A stretch of 64,000 bases of DNA. It comes from Carallia brachiata. Its lineage: Eukaryota > Streptophyta > Magnoliopsida > Malpighiales > Rhizophoraceae. The DNA is taken from assembly GCA_021464245.1 (NCBI GenBank), contig JADCRB010000071.1, positions 1 to 64,000 on the forward strand. The letters run 5' to 3'. The notes under the pieces were generated by a model. The model was given only the letters and a program-made list of their open reading frames with translations. It had not been told where the DNA came from and searched no databases. A program made the translations under genes and the position numbers. Every line of letters starts with the position of its first letter. The stretch's first letter is position 1. Positions 34,808 to 48,243 of the stretch are shown here, in pieces.

Positions 34808-37012
34808 ATGGCTAAGGCATCGACATCGGAGATTGTGGAGAAGCTGAATCTTCAGCCCCATCCAGAAGGTGGGTTTTATTCTGAAACCTTTAGAGATCAA
34901 TCTGTCATCCTCTCCAAGTCCCACCTTCCATCTCGCTGTAAGTACTCCAGTTTCTTACCCTTTCTTGTCTTATAGGTCTTACGCATGCTTTCACCATGCC
35001 TGAATCTCATGTAACGTGAATTGTTTCAAGCTGTGGATCAGTTCTACTAATCTGGGTTTTGGGTTTTTTTTTTTTTTTTTTTTTTGCTTTACAGTTTTTT
35101 CTTGGATAATGTATATTATGAGATCCGATACTGTTTTAGGAATCTTTTGGGACTTGGAATTTGGTTTAGGCCTTTTGTTTGGTTACATGGAATTGTTCTG
35201 ATTCTCGCACGAATGTACTGATGGAGTTGAAAGAAAAAATAATTTAATTGACTCTTAGAAAACAACTTTGAATTCGATGGAATTTTAGTCATGTGGGATC
35301 CGAAAAATTCTACATATACTTGCAAGTAATTTACAATTCAGCCAAGCAGATCTGGGTTCTTCTGAAATTAGAAAAATTGGGATTTCTTATGTCGAAGATT
35401 TCAAGCATTTTTCGTTAAAAGTTGCGCAGTATTTCACAGACTTGCTTCTCTTATAGTATGATTTATGAATCATGTGATCGACTCTGTAGTATAGTGTTCC
35501 AGGACGCTGCTGAACCATTTGTATGACTGAAACTTTGGAGCAAAATATGTGGTTTGACTTTGGAATTCTTTAGACTATAATGGTTTCTTAATATTGCGTT
35601 TCACTAAGCTTTCTTTCTTTTCATCTTTTATGTTTCCCCACAGTTTACTGATTTTGATGTAGCTACTGCACAGATAAGGTTGATCGCCCAGTCAGCACAT
35701 CCATATATTTCTTGCTACCTTCTGGGAATGTATCACTCCTTCATCGCATCCCATGTGCAGAAACCTGGCATTTTTATTTGGGAGAACCTATAACGGTCTG
35801 GCTGATCCCTGTTGATCTTGATGCATAATTTTGAACTGGATAAAATTTGTAGTCATCAGCTTATTTGATATTTCATGGTCATTCATGGGCAGGCGTCCAA
35901 CTTCAGTACCATCATTCATATGTTCAATCCATCCTGTGTGGATGCATTGTTCTTAGCCTTTGAATATCAATTATTGTTTTATTTTATTGATATCAGCTGC
36001 ATAACATCTCATTAAAGTTCCAATGCGAGTTTAAGATTCCACTAGATGGTTGGTGATGAAGCCTTCCATTTCCCTCTTTTTTAACTTATTTGTGCCTGTG
36101 TTTTGTTTACATGGATGATCATGCTTGTGTATTTATATGTGTTTAAGTGCATGAAAGGTGTGCCCGGCTATCATTATTTGGGCCTTTTTTATTTTTCCAC
36201 TGGAAAAATTTTTGCGAAATCAACACTCTGGCAATTCTCTCAAATGTTGTGTTATGTAATTTTTCTAAACTTACAATAGCCGCTTAGGCCCAGTTATCAA
36301 ATATCTGTAAAATATCAATGTTCAAGCACAAAGAAACTGGTAAGTTCCATCAGCATACCCATGATTTCAAAGATGAACTTGCAGCCTGACTTGATTAGGA
36401 TTTAACTGATTCATATCTTTGACACTTCAGCTTATAGTTAAACATCATTGCTGTTCTTATTGCTTGAACTATTTCTCATGTGATGCTGTAATCCTCATGT
36501 GCCGCTTCATGTTTTAAGTTTTCAACAGATATGTTCCATTGTTATAGGAAGTAATTCAACTTATTTGCCCACGATTGAAAAGAAGGCATGAATTTGACAA
36601 TCCATAAAAGCATAAACCTACCTAGGGACTCATTTGATGCATTAATGTTTGACATTTACCTTAATTCTGATGGAACATGTGGTCTTTCAGGTATTAGAAT
36701 TGAATGAGGCAGATGAACAGGTCAAACTCACCTGTGTTGGATCTGATTTAATTGGAGAGAATCAGAAACCACAGTACACCGTACCCCCGAACGTGTGGTT
36801 TTGCGCATTTCCACCAGGACTATACAATTTCGGCAGACGGTGCAGTTGTCAAAGAGGCACCAAGGGACAGTGAGAGCCACTACTCCCTTGTAGGTTGCAC
36901 ATGTGCACCCGCCTTTCAATTTGAGGACTTTGAGCTGGGAAAACGCTCTGAGCTCGTTTCACTCTTTCCCAAATTTGGGGATCTCCTCTCAATTCTGACA
37001 CTACCAGATTAA
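34808..37012 (+). CDS. DUF985 / cupin-5 family protein (apparent 2-nt loss in exon 3)
   Basis: Three exons (34808-34937, 35674-35795, 36691-37012) give a 191-aa protein if two missing bases are allowed for. It opens MAKASTSEIVEKLNLQPHPE and then GGFYSETFRD. The cupin core follows: PVSTSIYFLLPSGNVSLLHR, then AETWHFYLGEPI, and later YTVPPNVWF, DYTISADG, LVGCTCAPAFQFEDFEL and LVSLFPK. Such small beta-barrel RmlC-like cupins are widespread, and the biochemical role of this subgroup is not settled. In exon 3, after VWFCAFP, the sequence CCACCAGGAC lacks two A's relative to the expected P-T-K-D (36813-36817). The reading frame therefore changes before DYTISADG, and the literal frame would lose the C-terminal third. 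Exon 2 ends at a GTCTGG donor, which is unusual but supported by phase. Confidence 0.85.
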
Positions 37013-38513
37013 AGATGAGCCACTCCTTGAGTCACTGTGGTGCACATCCTAAACAATAAGCCTACTTCTTGTTCATTTGGGATGTCCAGAATTGTGATGC
37101 TGATGCCTTCTTGAGCCATTGAGTAATGAAATATGCTATGAATATGTATCATGAACTATGAATGTGGGCATATAAAGTGACAAAATCTTTGCTTGGGAAA
37201 ATAATTTATCAAAACAAAATCTTGAGTTTATAATAATGATAATTTGATTGACTGCAGTTCCCTTTATGAGGCAAATAGGTTAATCTTGCAAGTAACTGTG
37301 GGGGATGCCTCCCTTAGATTATTTGGCAGCAGTGTTAGTTGACCGAACATTGAACAGAGTATAATCACGTGCTATATAGAAAGTGCACTCCTGGAATAAC
37401 AAAGTCCGCAGGCATTGCTTTGTTGTTGAGTCTGACTCTCGCATCTACTCTTTTTTTTTTTTTTTTTTTTCTTTTTTGTTTATTAAAAGGCCAATTGAAT
37501 CATAAACTAACTCATTCATATAAGTCCTTCACCTTTTTCTAGTGTTAGTATTCAATATTTTTTTAAATAAAATTTAAATTTTTAATCTTATGTAAAGCTC
37601 TTATAATGAAAATAAGGTTTTATATTACATCATTGGTATTTTCTTTTCATATTAGAGTCAATGTTTGTGTTGTGGAATATGTCATAATCATGTTTGTGTC
37701 GTGGAGTATGTCATAATCATCGCCAAGGTGATAGTCTGAATGGTATTTAGGCGTGCGTTCCAAATAATCAATCTAGGTTCCAAATAATCAATCTATGTTT
37801 GAATCTTCATGCTACACAATTTCTCTCCTGATTAATATGTTGGGTCCTTGCTTGTAAATTGAGTTTGAAGAATATGGTAATAATTGATTGTGAGAATCTG
37901 ATTTGATATGCTGTAGTGAATGGTAGGAAAATCACACTCAAATCCATTAATACTTGGATAGTGAGTTCTTTTTATGATAAAAATTGAATGAAGACGTTAA
38001 CGGATAACCGCTCACTTCAATTCAAGGATCTGATAACTCACATACAGACGAAGTAATCTTTTTTGTTAAAAAAAAAAAGATATGTCATAATCATAAAAAA
38101 AAATTAAATATAAAAATTTTTCCCCAATTTTATTTGGAAATTTTTTTTCTTGATTATGTGGCGACCATTCATTCATCACACGATTAAGAATAAAAGAGAG
38201 AGGCAGAGAAATAAATGAGATGACGTGTCGGCTCTTCAGCTGCCAGAGTGTGCGAACACGTGCCAAAGTTCGAAACCCCAAAACTCTCGCGCGCTTTGCT
38301 GACGTGTTCTCTTTTCTGCATGGTTACCTTCCCGTGAAAATTTCCAATATCCAGACGACTAAAGAAAGAGAAAAAGGAAAAAAAAAAGAAAAAAGAAGAA
38401 AAAAAGAAAAGGGAAAATAGATTATATATCAGGCATCAAGAATTAAAGGTTTGAAAAAAAAAAAAAAGAATTGGGGCGCCATGTTTTGATTCCTGCTTCG
38501 ACAACATAACAAG
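37013..38513. other. Intergenic DNA with short tandem duplications, then LAZ1-homologue promoter/leader
   Basis: A poly-T tract lies at 37450-37470. A 29-bp unit (ATGTCATAATCATGTTTGTG type) is duplicated at about 37660-37720, and GTTCCAAATAATCAATCTA is duplicated at 37759-37798. Around 37722-37862 there is a weak SINE-like arrangement (GTCTGAATGGTATTTAGG, then TGTTTGAATCTTCATG). A/G-rich DNA at 38360-38415 precedes a probable 5' UTR exon ending at a GTAAAT donor after 38513. Confidence 0.4.
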
Positions 38514-39016
38514 GTAAATTTTTTTTTATTTTTTTGGGATGAAACGGTATGACTTTTGTTTTCGGATGAGCAGTGCTGCTCTTGGAGTGCAAGCTTTTTC
38601 TCTCTCTCTCTCTCTTTGTTCTGTTTTTAGAATATTTCTTTTGATAAATTCTTTTTATGGAAGATTTTTAAAGATGGGTTTTGATGGATGTGGGAAACTA
38701 ATAACAATTTCAGGCATTTATGTCGAAATTGGATTTGCTTTGCATCGGTAAACTTCTAGTATTGTTTTTCATTTCTGGGAATTATGTAACTGTTTTTTGG
38801 GAAGAAGAAGAAGAAGAAGTAAGTATAGATTGCTTTCAATCTGCTTTGAACTGAAATGGACTAATTAGCCACTTGAAAATTTATGAACTGTTCAATATGT
38901 TAGACTGTTTGTTGTCATTTTGATCCCGTAATTAAGTTGTTTTTGCGTAGCAGAATGATATTGCGCTTGTGGGATTTTAGTTTTTTTTTTTTTTTTTTTG
39001 GGTTTTAATTTAGATC

Positions 39017-39034
39017 ATGTTGAGAGTGGAATAA
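39017..39034 (+). promoter_or_regulatory. Possible minimal uORF (MLRVE) in the LAZ1-homologue leader
   Basis: If the 5' UTR intron ends at the AG at 39012-39013, the first AUG of the second exon opens a five-codon frame ending TAA, 17 nt before the main ATG at 39052. It could lower translation. The splice site is inferred. Confidence 0.35.
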
Positions 39035-39051
39035 GGAAAATCCTGGAGAGA

Positions 39052-42000
39052 ATGGAAATGGCAATGATGATGGCAACACCCAATGATGATGCCATGTATG
39101 GGTATGGTTATAGGAAATTGCACCCACCAGCTCTTATCATTGGCGGATGCTTTGCTCTTGTTGCAGTGTCCCTCTCTTTCTTTCTTATGTTCCAGCATCT
39201 CAGATCATACACCAATCCTGCGGTTCGTTTCTTGCCCTCGGAACATATCATACTTGCAGTTGCAGCTTCAAGATAGATAACATGCCGTTGCATTGTAATT
39301 GTTACACTATTTGATTGATGATCAATGCCATGTTGTATTTACTATGATAAGACGTGTTGCGTGTTTGACTTTGCTAAAATCTCTAGGAGCCTTATGATCA
39401 TCACGCTGCTATAACATTTGCCACTCTTGTTAATTTGCACATGCAATAAGTGTGGCTTGTACGCTGCTTAATTCCAATGTGTTTCTCACATGGCAATCCC
39501 CATAACTATATCATTGGAGATATTACTTAATGTCTATTGTTTGAACCAGGAACAAAAATGGATAGTAGCAGTTATCTTCATGGTTCCTGTCTATGCTACT
39601 GAATCAGTAAGGATCTATATATCTTCTTCAATATGGATTGTCTTACACTTTCTGCATGCCTTAAATGGACAGTATTTGAATGGGATTAACATTAGTGGTT
39701 CCTTGGGAGGAAATGCTTGAGAGCATGCCTTTTAAGGTTAAATTCTTCAATGTTTTTTATTATCACTTTTGATTATCTGCATAGATGGATGTGTCTTAAA
39801 GGTTGATTTCCCCTTGCAGTTCATATCACTGTGGAATCCAAGGCTGTCTTTCGTGTGTGACATTTTAAGAAGTTGTTATGAAGCATTTGCCTTGTACTCT
39901 TTTGGGAGGTATTTGGTTGCTTGTCTAGGTAAGTTGGTACTCTCAGTTTCTTTCATTGTCCTGAGTGTATTGCTAATTCTATCTGCTTTGATGTAATGGG
40001 GCCACCATTTCCATCTTGGACGTATAACAATGGTGTACCAGTGCTAATCAAACATGGAAAATTGCTTGAATTTGAGAAAGAATTAATTACGTCCATTTAA
40101 CATTTAACGATGCTTGAGCAACCATGGCTCTGGAGAAGCCTAACTCTCAATTATTTTGCATTTAGTTTTGGTCTTTGTATTAGTTGTATGAGCTCCAAAG
40201 AAATTACATAAAAGGGAAATTATGATAGGTGGAGAAAGAAGAGTCTTAGAAATTCTTGAAAATGAATCAAGGGAGGAGCTCAGCACGCAATTGCTAGAAG
40301 AAACAAATCAGAATCGAGGCACGCCACGGAGGTCTTTTGTTAGCTTTTTCTTCCGGCCATTGGCTCTTGGGAGTGATTTGTTCATAATCGAAAGATTCGG
40401 TCTCGTCCAATATGTAAGCATTTGCTTGTGAATTTATATATTTTCATCAAAATGTTATTTGGGTTCTAATATTTTTCATTTTAGCCCAGATGATTCTGAA
40501 GACATTTTGTGCATTCTTGGCATTTATATTGGAGCTTTTTGGCATTTATGGCGATGGGGAATTCAAGTGGTACTATGGGTACGTACTTGATTGATACTGG
40601 TATGGTCCTAGTAGTTGTCTTATCTTGCCTTTGTGCTTGCAATTCTTTAAATCTTGGGACACTTCGTTGGAAGCCACAAGATCTCACTGTTGTGCTCTTT
40701 TTCTAGGAGAAATATTCTGTCAAGTAAATGAACTTGTAAATTGCCGCGGCTGTTTGTGAGGAATAAAATCTTACTCTATATTTTGAAAGGATATCTTCTT
40801 CCTGTACAACCAATACTGTTCTAGCTGCAATAGTATGAGGATGTTTCCTGGCCCTTTTTTTTTTTTTTGTTCACTAGCTAACTTGCTCTAATTCACTTGC
40901 AGATATCCATACATAGCAGTAGTGTTGAACTTCAGTCAAATGTGGGCATTATATTGTCTCATCCAGTTCTACAATGTAATGTATGAAAAACTTAAACCAA
41001 TAAGGCCACTCGCAAAATTTGTCAGCTTCAAGGCCATTGTGTTTGCTACGTGGTGGCAAGGTGTGGGTATTGCACTACTGTGTGCTTTTGGTGTTCTTCC
41101 CAAGGAGGGAAAATTTCAAACAGGGTTGCAAAATTTTTTGATTTGTATTGAAGTAAGTTGCTGTAACTCTGTGAACAATATCATTTTTTTTATAAAAAAA
41201 AATTCTTTTGATCTTTGGTCAACATTTGAAGGTTGGGCCTAATGGTAAGGTTATTTAAGTCGCGTGATAAGTTCGGGTGACAGAAATAAGGTATGACTAT
41301 TTGCATCTGACCTTTCCTAGACCCACGTTGTGAAAGTCTCGTACGCTAGAATACCCTTTGATCAAAATCTCTGCCTGTGACTCAGCAAATTTTTAGGGTG
41401 TCTTCAGGCTGCAATCTGATTACTTGTAAGTTTTGAGGGAATTTTGTAACTGTCAATTGCAGTAACAACCAAACGGTGCCCATGTCTAATGTTACAGAGA
41501 TTTTGTGCCCCAACATTCATTTTTCCTTGACAGGCATTCATTATACTCTAGCTAATTTGTTCGATTCTACGGTGTGCAGATGGCTATTGCAGCTGTGGCT
41601 CATGTATCTGTATTTTCAGCAGAACCTTATCATTTCATTCCTTCTTCTGTATACGGAAAGGTAACCACTGAAACAACCAAAGGAGAGCTGAAGTTGGAGT
41701 TGGAGGAGGGTGGTAAGGAGAAACCAGCAATGCTTGAAAAGAAAGAAACTCATGTAGAGGCTCCAGGAACAAGTGTCACTGAGAGTGTACAGGACATTGT
41801 TCTTCGAGGCGGTCAATCTGTGAGTCTACCTAAGCGTCGTTATGTATTCTTCATTTGTTACGATCATCGCTTGTGGATCATATACTACCACAAAAATTTT
41901 TGGCAGGTTGTCAAGGATGTTGTATTGACCATAAATCAAGCAATTGGACCTGTTGAGAAGGGTGTGACGAAGATCCAAGAGACTCTTCACCATCGATCAG

Positions 42001-42074
42001 TGGGCTCAGCGGATGCAGAAGAGGTGGAGGTAAAAGTGGAAGAACACGTGGAAGAAAATATTACTGGAAGTTAA
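39052..42074 (+). CDS. LAZ1 homologue, DUF300 / organic solute transporter-alpha family
   Basis: Eight exons (39052-39222, 39550-39606, 39820-39928, 40229-40413, 40490-40578, 40903-41152, 41580-41819, 41907-42074) give an intact 422-aa protein with all phases consistent. Seven hydrophobic helices are visible: ALIIGGCFALVAVSLSFFLM, WIVAVIFMVPVYATES, ILRSCYEAFALYSFGRYLV, ILKTFCAFLAFILELFGIY, VVLNFSQMWALYCLIQFY, AIVFATWWQGVGIALLCAF and MAIAAVAHVSVFSAEPYHF. Family landmarks are YEAFALYSFGRYL, KFVSFKAIVFATWWQG and the acidic C-terminal tail (VEVKVEEHVEE). Arabidopsis LAZ1 proteins sit in the tonoplast and affect vacuole integrity, brassinosteroid signalling and hypersensitive cell death. Which paralogue this is cannot be decided by eye. 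The gene ends tail to tail with the VWA gene. Confidence 0.93.
41231..41373 (+). mobile_element. SINE-like remnant (Au-type look) in intron 6 of the LAZ1 homologue
   Basis: GGGCCTAATGGTAAGGTTAT resembles box A and AAGTTCGGGTGACAG resembles box B. The body CTTTCCTAGACCCACGTTGT, then ATACCCTTTGATC, resembles the conserved 3' part of plant Au SINEs, which end in a short T-rich stretch. It is intronic and does not affect the frame. Confidence 0.45.
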
Positions 42075-42767
42075 AGGCGCGTATCACTCATACGGGGAAA
42101 AAAGAGAGTGAGAGACATGAAAAGTATTGATGGAGGCTTGGCGGTAAAATGAAAAGTGAGGACTTGCTCTGATCACTGTTACTGATAGCTTTTCAGTGAT
42201 AATTTGTTTGCTACTTTGCACCCCGCAAAGAATTTTAAGAGGCAAAATTAACTGGATAGCTTTTCAGTGGGATTGCTGAACTCTGCTCTTCCTATGAGCA
42301 CCAGGAGACTTCAGATGGGAAGACAAATTAATTCTAGTAACTGGATAAAATGCTTGCCATTCAACAGGCTGTTATTAGCTGCTGATCTATTAGATTTTGC
42401 AGCAGCTATCTCTAAAGCATAGTTTATAGTTATATGGAATTCTAAACGATCAAATGGATCACATTTCAAAAGGGCTCTCCGTATCACGCGATTCACTTGT
42501 CAGCATCGGAATTGCATTTTCCAGTATCGTATTTTTGCAATGTAAGAATCTGGCGACTCAGGGGTTTAAGTTCATCAATATTTCCCAGTGAAAGGTATGT
42601 CTGCGAATTGCGAAGTATAGAGTTTGAGCAACGACACGATAACACCAGCTCAGGAAAGAATAAGATAATAGCTAACGTGCACTGTGCACATAAACATTAG
42701 ACAATTTTCGCTCATATACACCTGTGGGACATGTACAATGACTGGAAAAAGAATTGGGACCAAGTTT
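42075..42767. other. Convergent 3' region between the LAZ1 homologue and the VWA gene
   Basis: These 693 bp separate two stop codons facing each other and must contain both 3' UTRs and poly(A) sites. Two TAGCTTTTCAGTG repeats are seen (near 42186 and 42255). No other gene is supported. Confidence 0.5.
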
Positions 42768-45700
42768 TTAGCTTCCATCATCTCCACAGCACAATGTTGA
42801 ACAGCACTCGAGGCAACCAAGGCAGACTAGTGCAGTGAAAAGCTGGGTTAATACTATGGCACATTGGTCATTCATCCTGGAGCAACACTGGATGCAGCAC
42901 ATACAACAGCATTTCTCCCACATGCTGGCACAGCAATTTGAAGCTGCTTTAATGATGATTTCAGCCGCTTCTGGCAACTTTGGTTCTTCGATTCCTGGAC
43001 GGGTGTTTGCAGCAGTTGCAGTCACATTGCCAAAGCCAACACAGAGGCTACGAAGCAGTGTTCTTCTCTGGCCTTGCGAGCCAACATTAAAGGAATCACT
43101 TTTCTGTGATAACTGTTCACAAAAAAAATGAACATTAGCCATAATTTGTAATTTTGCAACATATTTGTAGGTTCTACGTCAATAATTACCTTATGCCTTC
43201 CGCTAGAATTTGTCTCTTCCCTTTGTCTTTCTGTCTCGATCAATGCCATACGGGTGTACTCGGACACAACACCACTCCATATGCTTATCATGGTAACCTG
43301 CAACGAAAAGAACTTCCATTACCAGTTCTATTTGTCTACTACATGGAAACTTGGCTTCAGGATAAGTAGAAGCTGTCGTGCAGTAAATAATAGCCAAGAA
43401 GGAAAAAAAAAACCCTCTAGGAAGTAGCGACCATGCATTACCATGGATCAGATTCAGATGTATGGAATCACTCTTAAATTCTATTCATGAATTGAGGCTC
43501 AGGATCATAAGATGAGAAAACTTATAGCCACAGAAACAAGGAGAATGCTAATTAATTCCACCACAGACCTTCTCTTCAAGTTGTTTATTTTCTGAGAACC
43601 AAGCCTGGGCTGTGAGCAGATCAATCTCTTCTTTTGCAAAAACCTGTTACATGAACAAAATTGTAAGCGCAAAACAATAAAACATCCAGATGCCTAAAGC
43701 TTTTCCCAACAAGAATGTGACCTTAATGCAGGCTATCAAGTGAGATTACAGTGAACTCATCGAGTAAGGCTCATCATGACCAAAAAGGCATTTGCAGCTC
43801 CATGACTATATTATGTAAAACAAAAAATGACCATTCAAATAGATAGAACAGCATAAACAGAAAAGTGAGTTGCATGAATATAAAACAAATCAAATAGATA
43901 GAACAGCATAGAACAGAAAACAAATTGATATACGCCAATAACAGCAACGAGACCCAGGAGTGAAAATTATAACCACCATCTGCATTATCATAACTCAGCA
44001 AAGTACCAGAGTGGTCAAAAGGCCTCTAGTGAACAAAAGGGGAGAGGATAAAAAACAATCAGGACATTGCCGTGCATGACATTGGCAGAACTAGTGGAGC
44101 CAAAAAAAATAGGCATGGGCTAGATATACCCAGACAATAAAGTTCTGAAACAAGTATCACATGCCTACAATCCAAAAAATATGAAGAAAACAATACACAG
44201 ATTTCAATGTGAAACCAATACAACTTGGCACCTTACCTTCTCAAGAGGTATGTCCTTTGCCTTTTGTATCTTTAAGTCTATTACAAAGTTACTAAGATCT
44301 CCTAGAACACCTTTTGCTTTCAGGAAGTCAGGGAAATCACCTTTATATCTCCCTGAAACAGTCAATGGACTTTCAGATGAGAGGTCTGGAATATGCATAG
44401 GGTACACCTATTAAAAATTGCAAAAGAATGAGAGAAAACATCAAATCCATACAACTCAGGTCAAAAGACAGACAGTTAAAGAAACAAAGGAATTATATCG
44501 GAGTGGGATCAGCACCATAGTTGACAGAAAATAGATGACTTGAAAATTATGAAGCAACCTTCTGATTTCATATTGCAATGGAATTTCAAAAAGCAAAAGC
44601 AACTTCAGTGCTAGAAATCTTCATATTGCAATAGACTGACAAAGAAAGGAAAAGTAGGAAACTTCAGTTTTAAAACCTTCATGAATGATGGATGAGGAAT
44701 TTGGATTTAGGTGTCACATACATAACAATTGAAAAAAAAAAAAAACAAATAGTAAACAACTGGCTTAAACCATAAACTAAGGAAGCAATTAGGAAAGGGC
44801 ATGGAAGGAAACTGAGCTGACTTGGTAAGGTTGAATAAAACCCCTGATGAATCCATTTCGTACCTCAACTTCATCAAGATCATCAAATGATTTGATGGTT
44901 ATATTGGCAACAATGGTTGACGAAGCTCTGCTTAAGAACTTCTGCATTCGAGATTCAACCAAATCTGACCATAAACAAGTGAATATTAGAGTGACATAAT
45001 TATTATGTGCACAGGAAAAAAAAAATAAAAGATAAAAAGATACTCTTTACCTAGTTGATGGAAAACTTATTTTTGCATTCAAAGTGTTAGAGATTCAATA
45101 GTCACTGCCTTGAAGGGCCCAGGACTCATGTTAATTTTATGACAGAAGTGTATGCCCCCTGCATTTATGTCTATGGAGTATGGACATCCATGCTTTAAAT
45201 TCACGCCAATTAAATGATCGAAATACACAGGCCAGTTCCTCAAAAATTGCAGAACCTCTGACCTGTCCTAAAAAATTCCAAGTTATCTCAGAAACTTCTG
45301 ACCATTTAGTTCAGTTTATCCAACTCCTAATTTTGGAACAGCGATATCTTACACCACTCGTTCATGGTAGCAACCTCCCTTCCCTTTCAGCACAAAGGAA
45401 AAAGAAGCAGAATAATAGAAGAAAACAGTGACAAGCTTGAGAGGGAAGCAAAGCCTTAAACTAGAGTGCAGAACCAACCTACATCATATGCAGCATCATA
45501 TTGCCCTCTGCTAAGAATTGCAAGCATTTTCAGGAAATGGTGATTACAATATGAACCTGCCATGTTGAAAATGCCAAATTTAAGAAGAGCAAGTGTACAG
45601 AACACAATTTTATAAAATTCCCAGGGACTATCATTGAAAAATAGAAGTGATAAGAAGCTTGTCCCAACAGTGGTATAGGCGTCATAAGTTAAGTACGTCA

Positions 45701-48243
45701 AAAACTGTCTGCTCCAACCCCTTGTGCCACACCCAAGAGATAGGGTAATGCTGCCAATCCAAGTGTCAGAAGCACAAAACATAAGAATCCATTACCTATG
45801 CCAAATGTGTACAAACGTGGACATATGGATCCTTCATCTGTCAGGTAACTTTTCACTACATCGCAAATGTGCCTTTCGTCTTCCACAGACCCGTCAGAAA
45901 CAAGGAAGATGACAGGGATAGAACCTTGGGTGTTGGATACCATCTCTATTGCCTGGAAGAATGTCACAGCGTAAGTCAGAAATTTTTGTGCAGACACATT
46001 GTTTGTTAAACTGGGACTCAAGGGGCTATGCCAAAGGACCCTGATAGTGTACAAACATCCCATTTTCCACTTAGAGTTAATATGAATAGATTACAATGTC
46101 TATTATGCATGCATCCATGCATATAAAGACAAGATCAACAAACTATATGAGAAAAATGACCTTATTTAGGGCAAGTAAAATATTTGTACTTCCTCCTGCA
46201 ATGAAGTTCGCATTAGTCCACTGAACAGCACTTTCAACTGTTTCCTTTGTAGCCAATTCCATTGATGATGAGAATAGATATGTCTCTCCATTAAATGCTA
46301 TAATGTTGAATGAATCTTTTGGATCAAGCTCATCAAGGGCGGCAAATAATGCATTCTTTGTACCCTCAAGCGGCTTTGCTTCCATGCTTCCACTTATGTC
46401 AACAACAAATACTATCTCTTTTCTGAACACCTATCAGATTGATCAAGATGAGGATAGATAGAATGAAAAGTAGAGAATCAACAAAGCAGCTGTGTGACTG
46501 ACCACAGACTGAACTAACCTTCCTACTTTGCTGATCTCCTGGAAAAAGATAGGCACAGAACACTCTCTTTGATCAGGATCGTGCACGGATGGAGATTGAA
46601 GAAGTACTCCACCAAATATATGACTTGAAGAAACCTAAACAAGCACATAATCATGCCAGAATCAACTCTTCACAAGTTAAAATAGAACTTCCATCCTCAA
46701 AGATGCTGGAGCATTACTAATTTCTCGATTCTACATTCCAACAAAGCAACCATGAATAAGAAGAAATCAAGACCAGGATGATAGGAGACTTACACTATAT
46801 GAGACAGAAAGGTCCATATTTGTCCAAGTCAGAACATCTGATTCATATAAGAAACCCACTTTTCCCACTTCACGTTGTACTTCCTAGAAAATTACCAAAG
46901 GTTTACATCAGTTGCCGGAGTATCACCAATAAAATGCAGTACAAAGGGACGCAATGTCGGGGATTCACCTTCAAAGGATGACTAGTTGCTCTGCAAACGA
47001 TTTCAGTTGTGGTACCAGAATTCACGTTCAGTTCTATCTTTTCTTTTCTAGCTATCTTTTTCACCACAGGATTAACATACTCGGGAAAACTGAATGGCAC
47101 CACCAATGAGAACTGCCCATCGTCATATGACAATTTTTGCACCCAGCTGACTTTAATTGATAGAACAGAACCTCCATCAACCTTAAACCATAGGAAATTA
47201 TATGATTAGAAGAAACTAGATTACAACAACAATAACAACAACAACAACTAAGCCTTAATCCCAAATTTAATTGAGATGATAGTTTCAAAAGGCTTTTTTT
47301 TTTTTAATAATTTAGTTTCTTCTCATTCTACATACTTTAACAAAAGCAGAAAAGAAAATTGACATTCACAAGGAAGAATGGGTAGTTACCTTTGGTATGG
47401 TAAGAGTAAATATATGGGGCTTCAGAAAGCCTCCATTTTCGGGTCGGAATTCCTTGTCCAAATCTTTCTTGTCTTCCACCGCAATCAGTTCAGTACGGTA
47501 TGACTTTCTATCAACCTCTGTCTCGACACCTAGAACTGAACCCTGTTAGCCAAATAATGCATTGCTTGAGAACTTAAAACAACCAGAAGCCTGAAACTAT
47601 CTAATAGTCTCAAACAACAATGGTAGAGCAAAACAAAGAGAGCTTCATTCATTATGCAGATTAACTTTACGTAACAATAAAATAGTAACGCAGTTCATCC
47701 AAGAATATTTAACATCTAACCTATTTTTTCTTTTTTCAAATTTTAATCATCAAACGGCACATATCACTTTGTGACCTAATGTTTCTAACTAATATTTGCA
47801 AAAAAAAGAAAGAAAAAGCCTTCAAAAAAAATATATTAATCGGATTTACCCACCCGGTTGCCCATAGGAATGGCGATGCGGCAATCGCAGCTCTTACTGC
47901 CCATAACACAATGGACCCTCCAGGATCCGATAACCCGAACCATCAGAGTGTCCAGATAGCTATTCGCCTCCATCTCGATATGGTTCATCTGAAGAGGAAT
48001 GAGCGCCGGGGGATCGCACCTGCCGTGCACGTGAGGCTGGTAGCTGGCCAAATCCGGATTATCCACGATGGCCGGGTCGGAGATGACGGCGTAGACCATC
48101 GGCGCCTTGGGGAGGTGGGCGTCGGGGGATTTCTCCATGAACGGCGGAGGCTTGGGCGGCGAGACAGCCCTATCATTGCCGAAGTATATCCTCCTGGATA
48201 GGTTGAGCCCATCCTCCACCGATTTCGCAAATTCCTCGGCCAT
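42768..48243 (-). CDS. VIT / von Willebrand factor A domain protein (inter-alpha-trypsin-inhibitor heavy-chain-like; apparent 1-nt loss in exon 5)
   Basis: Thirteen minus-strand exons: 47854-48243, 47390-47542, 46969-47181, 46794-46883, 46519-46634, 46161-46430, 45796-45952, 45479-45556, 44864-44964, 44237-44407, 43569-43643, 43190-43297 and 42768-43103. With one base restored in exon 5 the product is 752 aa, near the length I recall for Arabidopsis At1g19110. The N-terminal half is VIT-like (RVIGSWRVHCVMGSKSCDC, FSLVVPFSFPEYVNP). The VWA domain has a complete MIDAS set: DISGSM, GGSTNI and SDGSVEDERHICDV. The C-terminus is exceptionally Cys-rich (CCASMWEKCCCMCCIQCC). The cellular role of plant members is poorly known. 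In exon 5, GAGAG-TGTTCTGTGCC lacks one base between 46562 and 46563. The literal frame hits a stop in exon 6. Confidence 0.9.
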
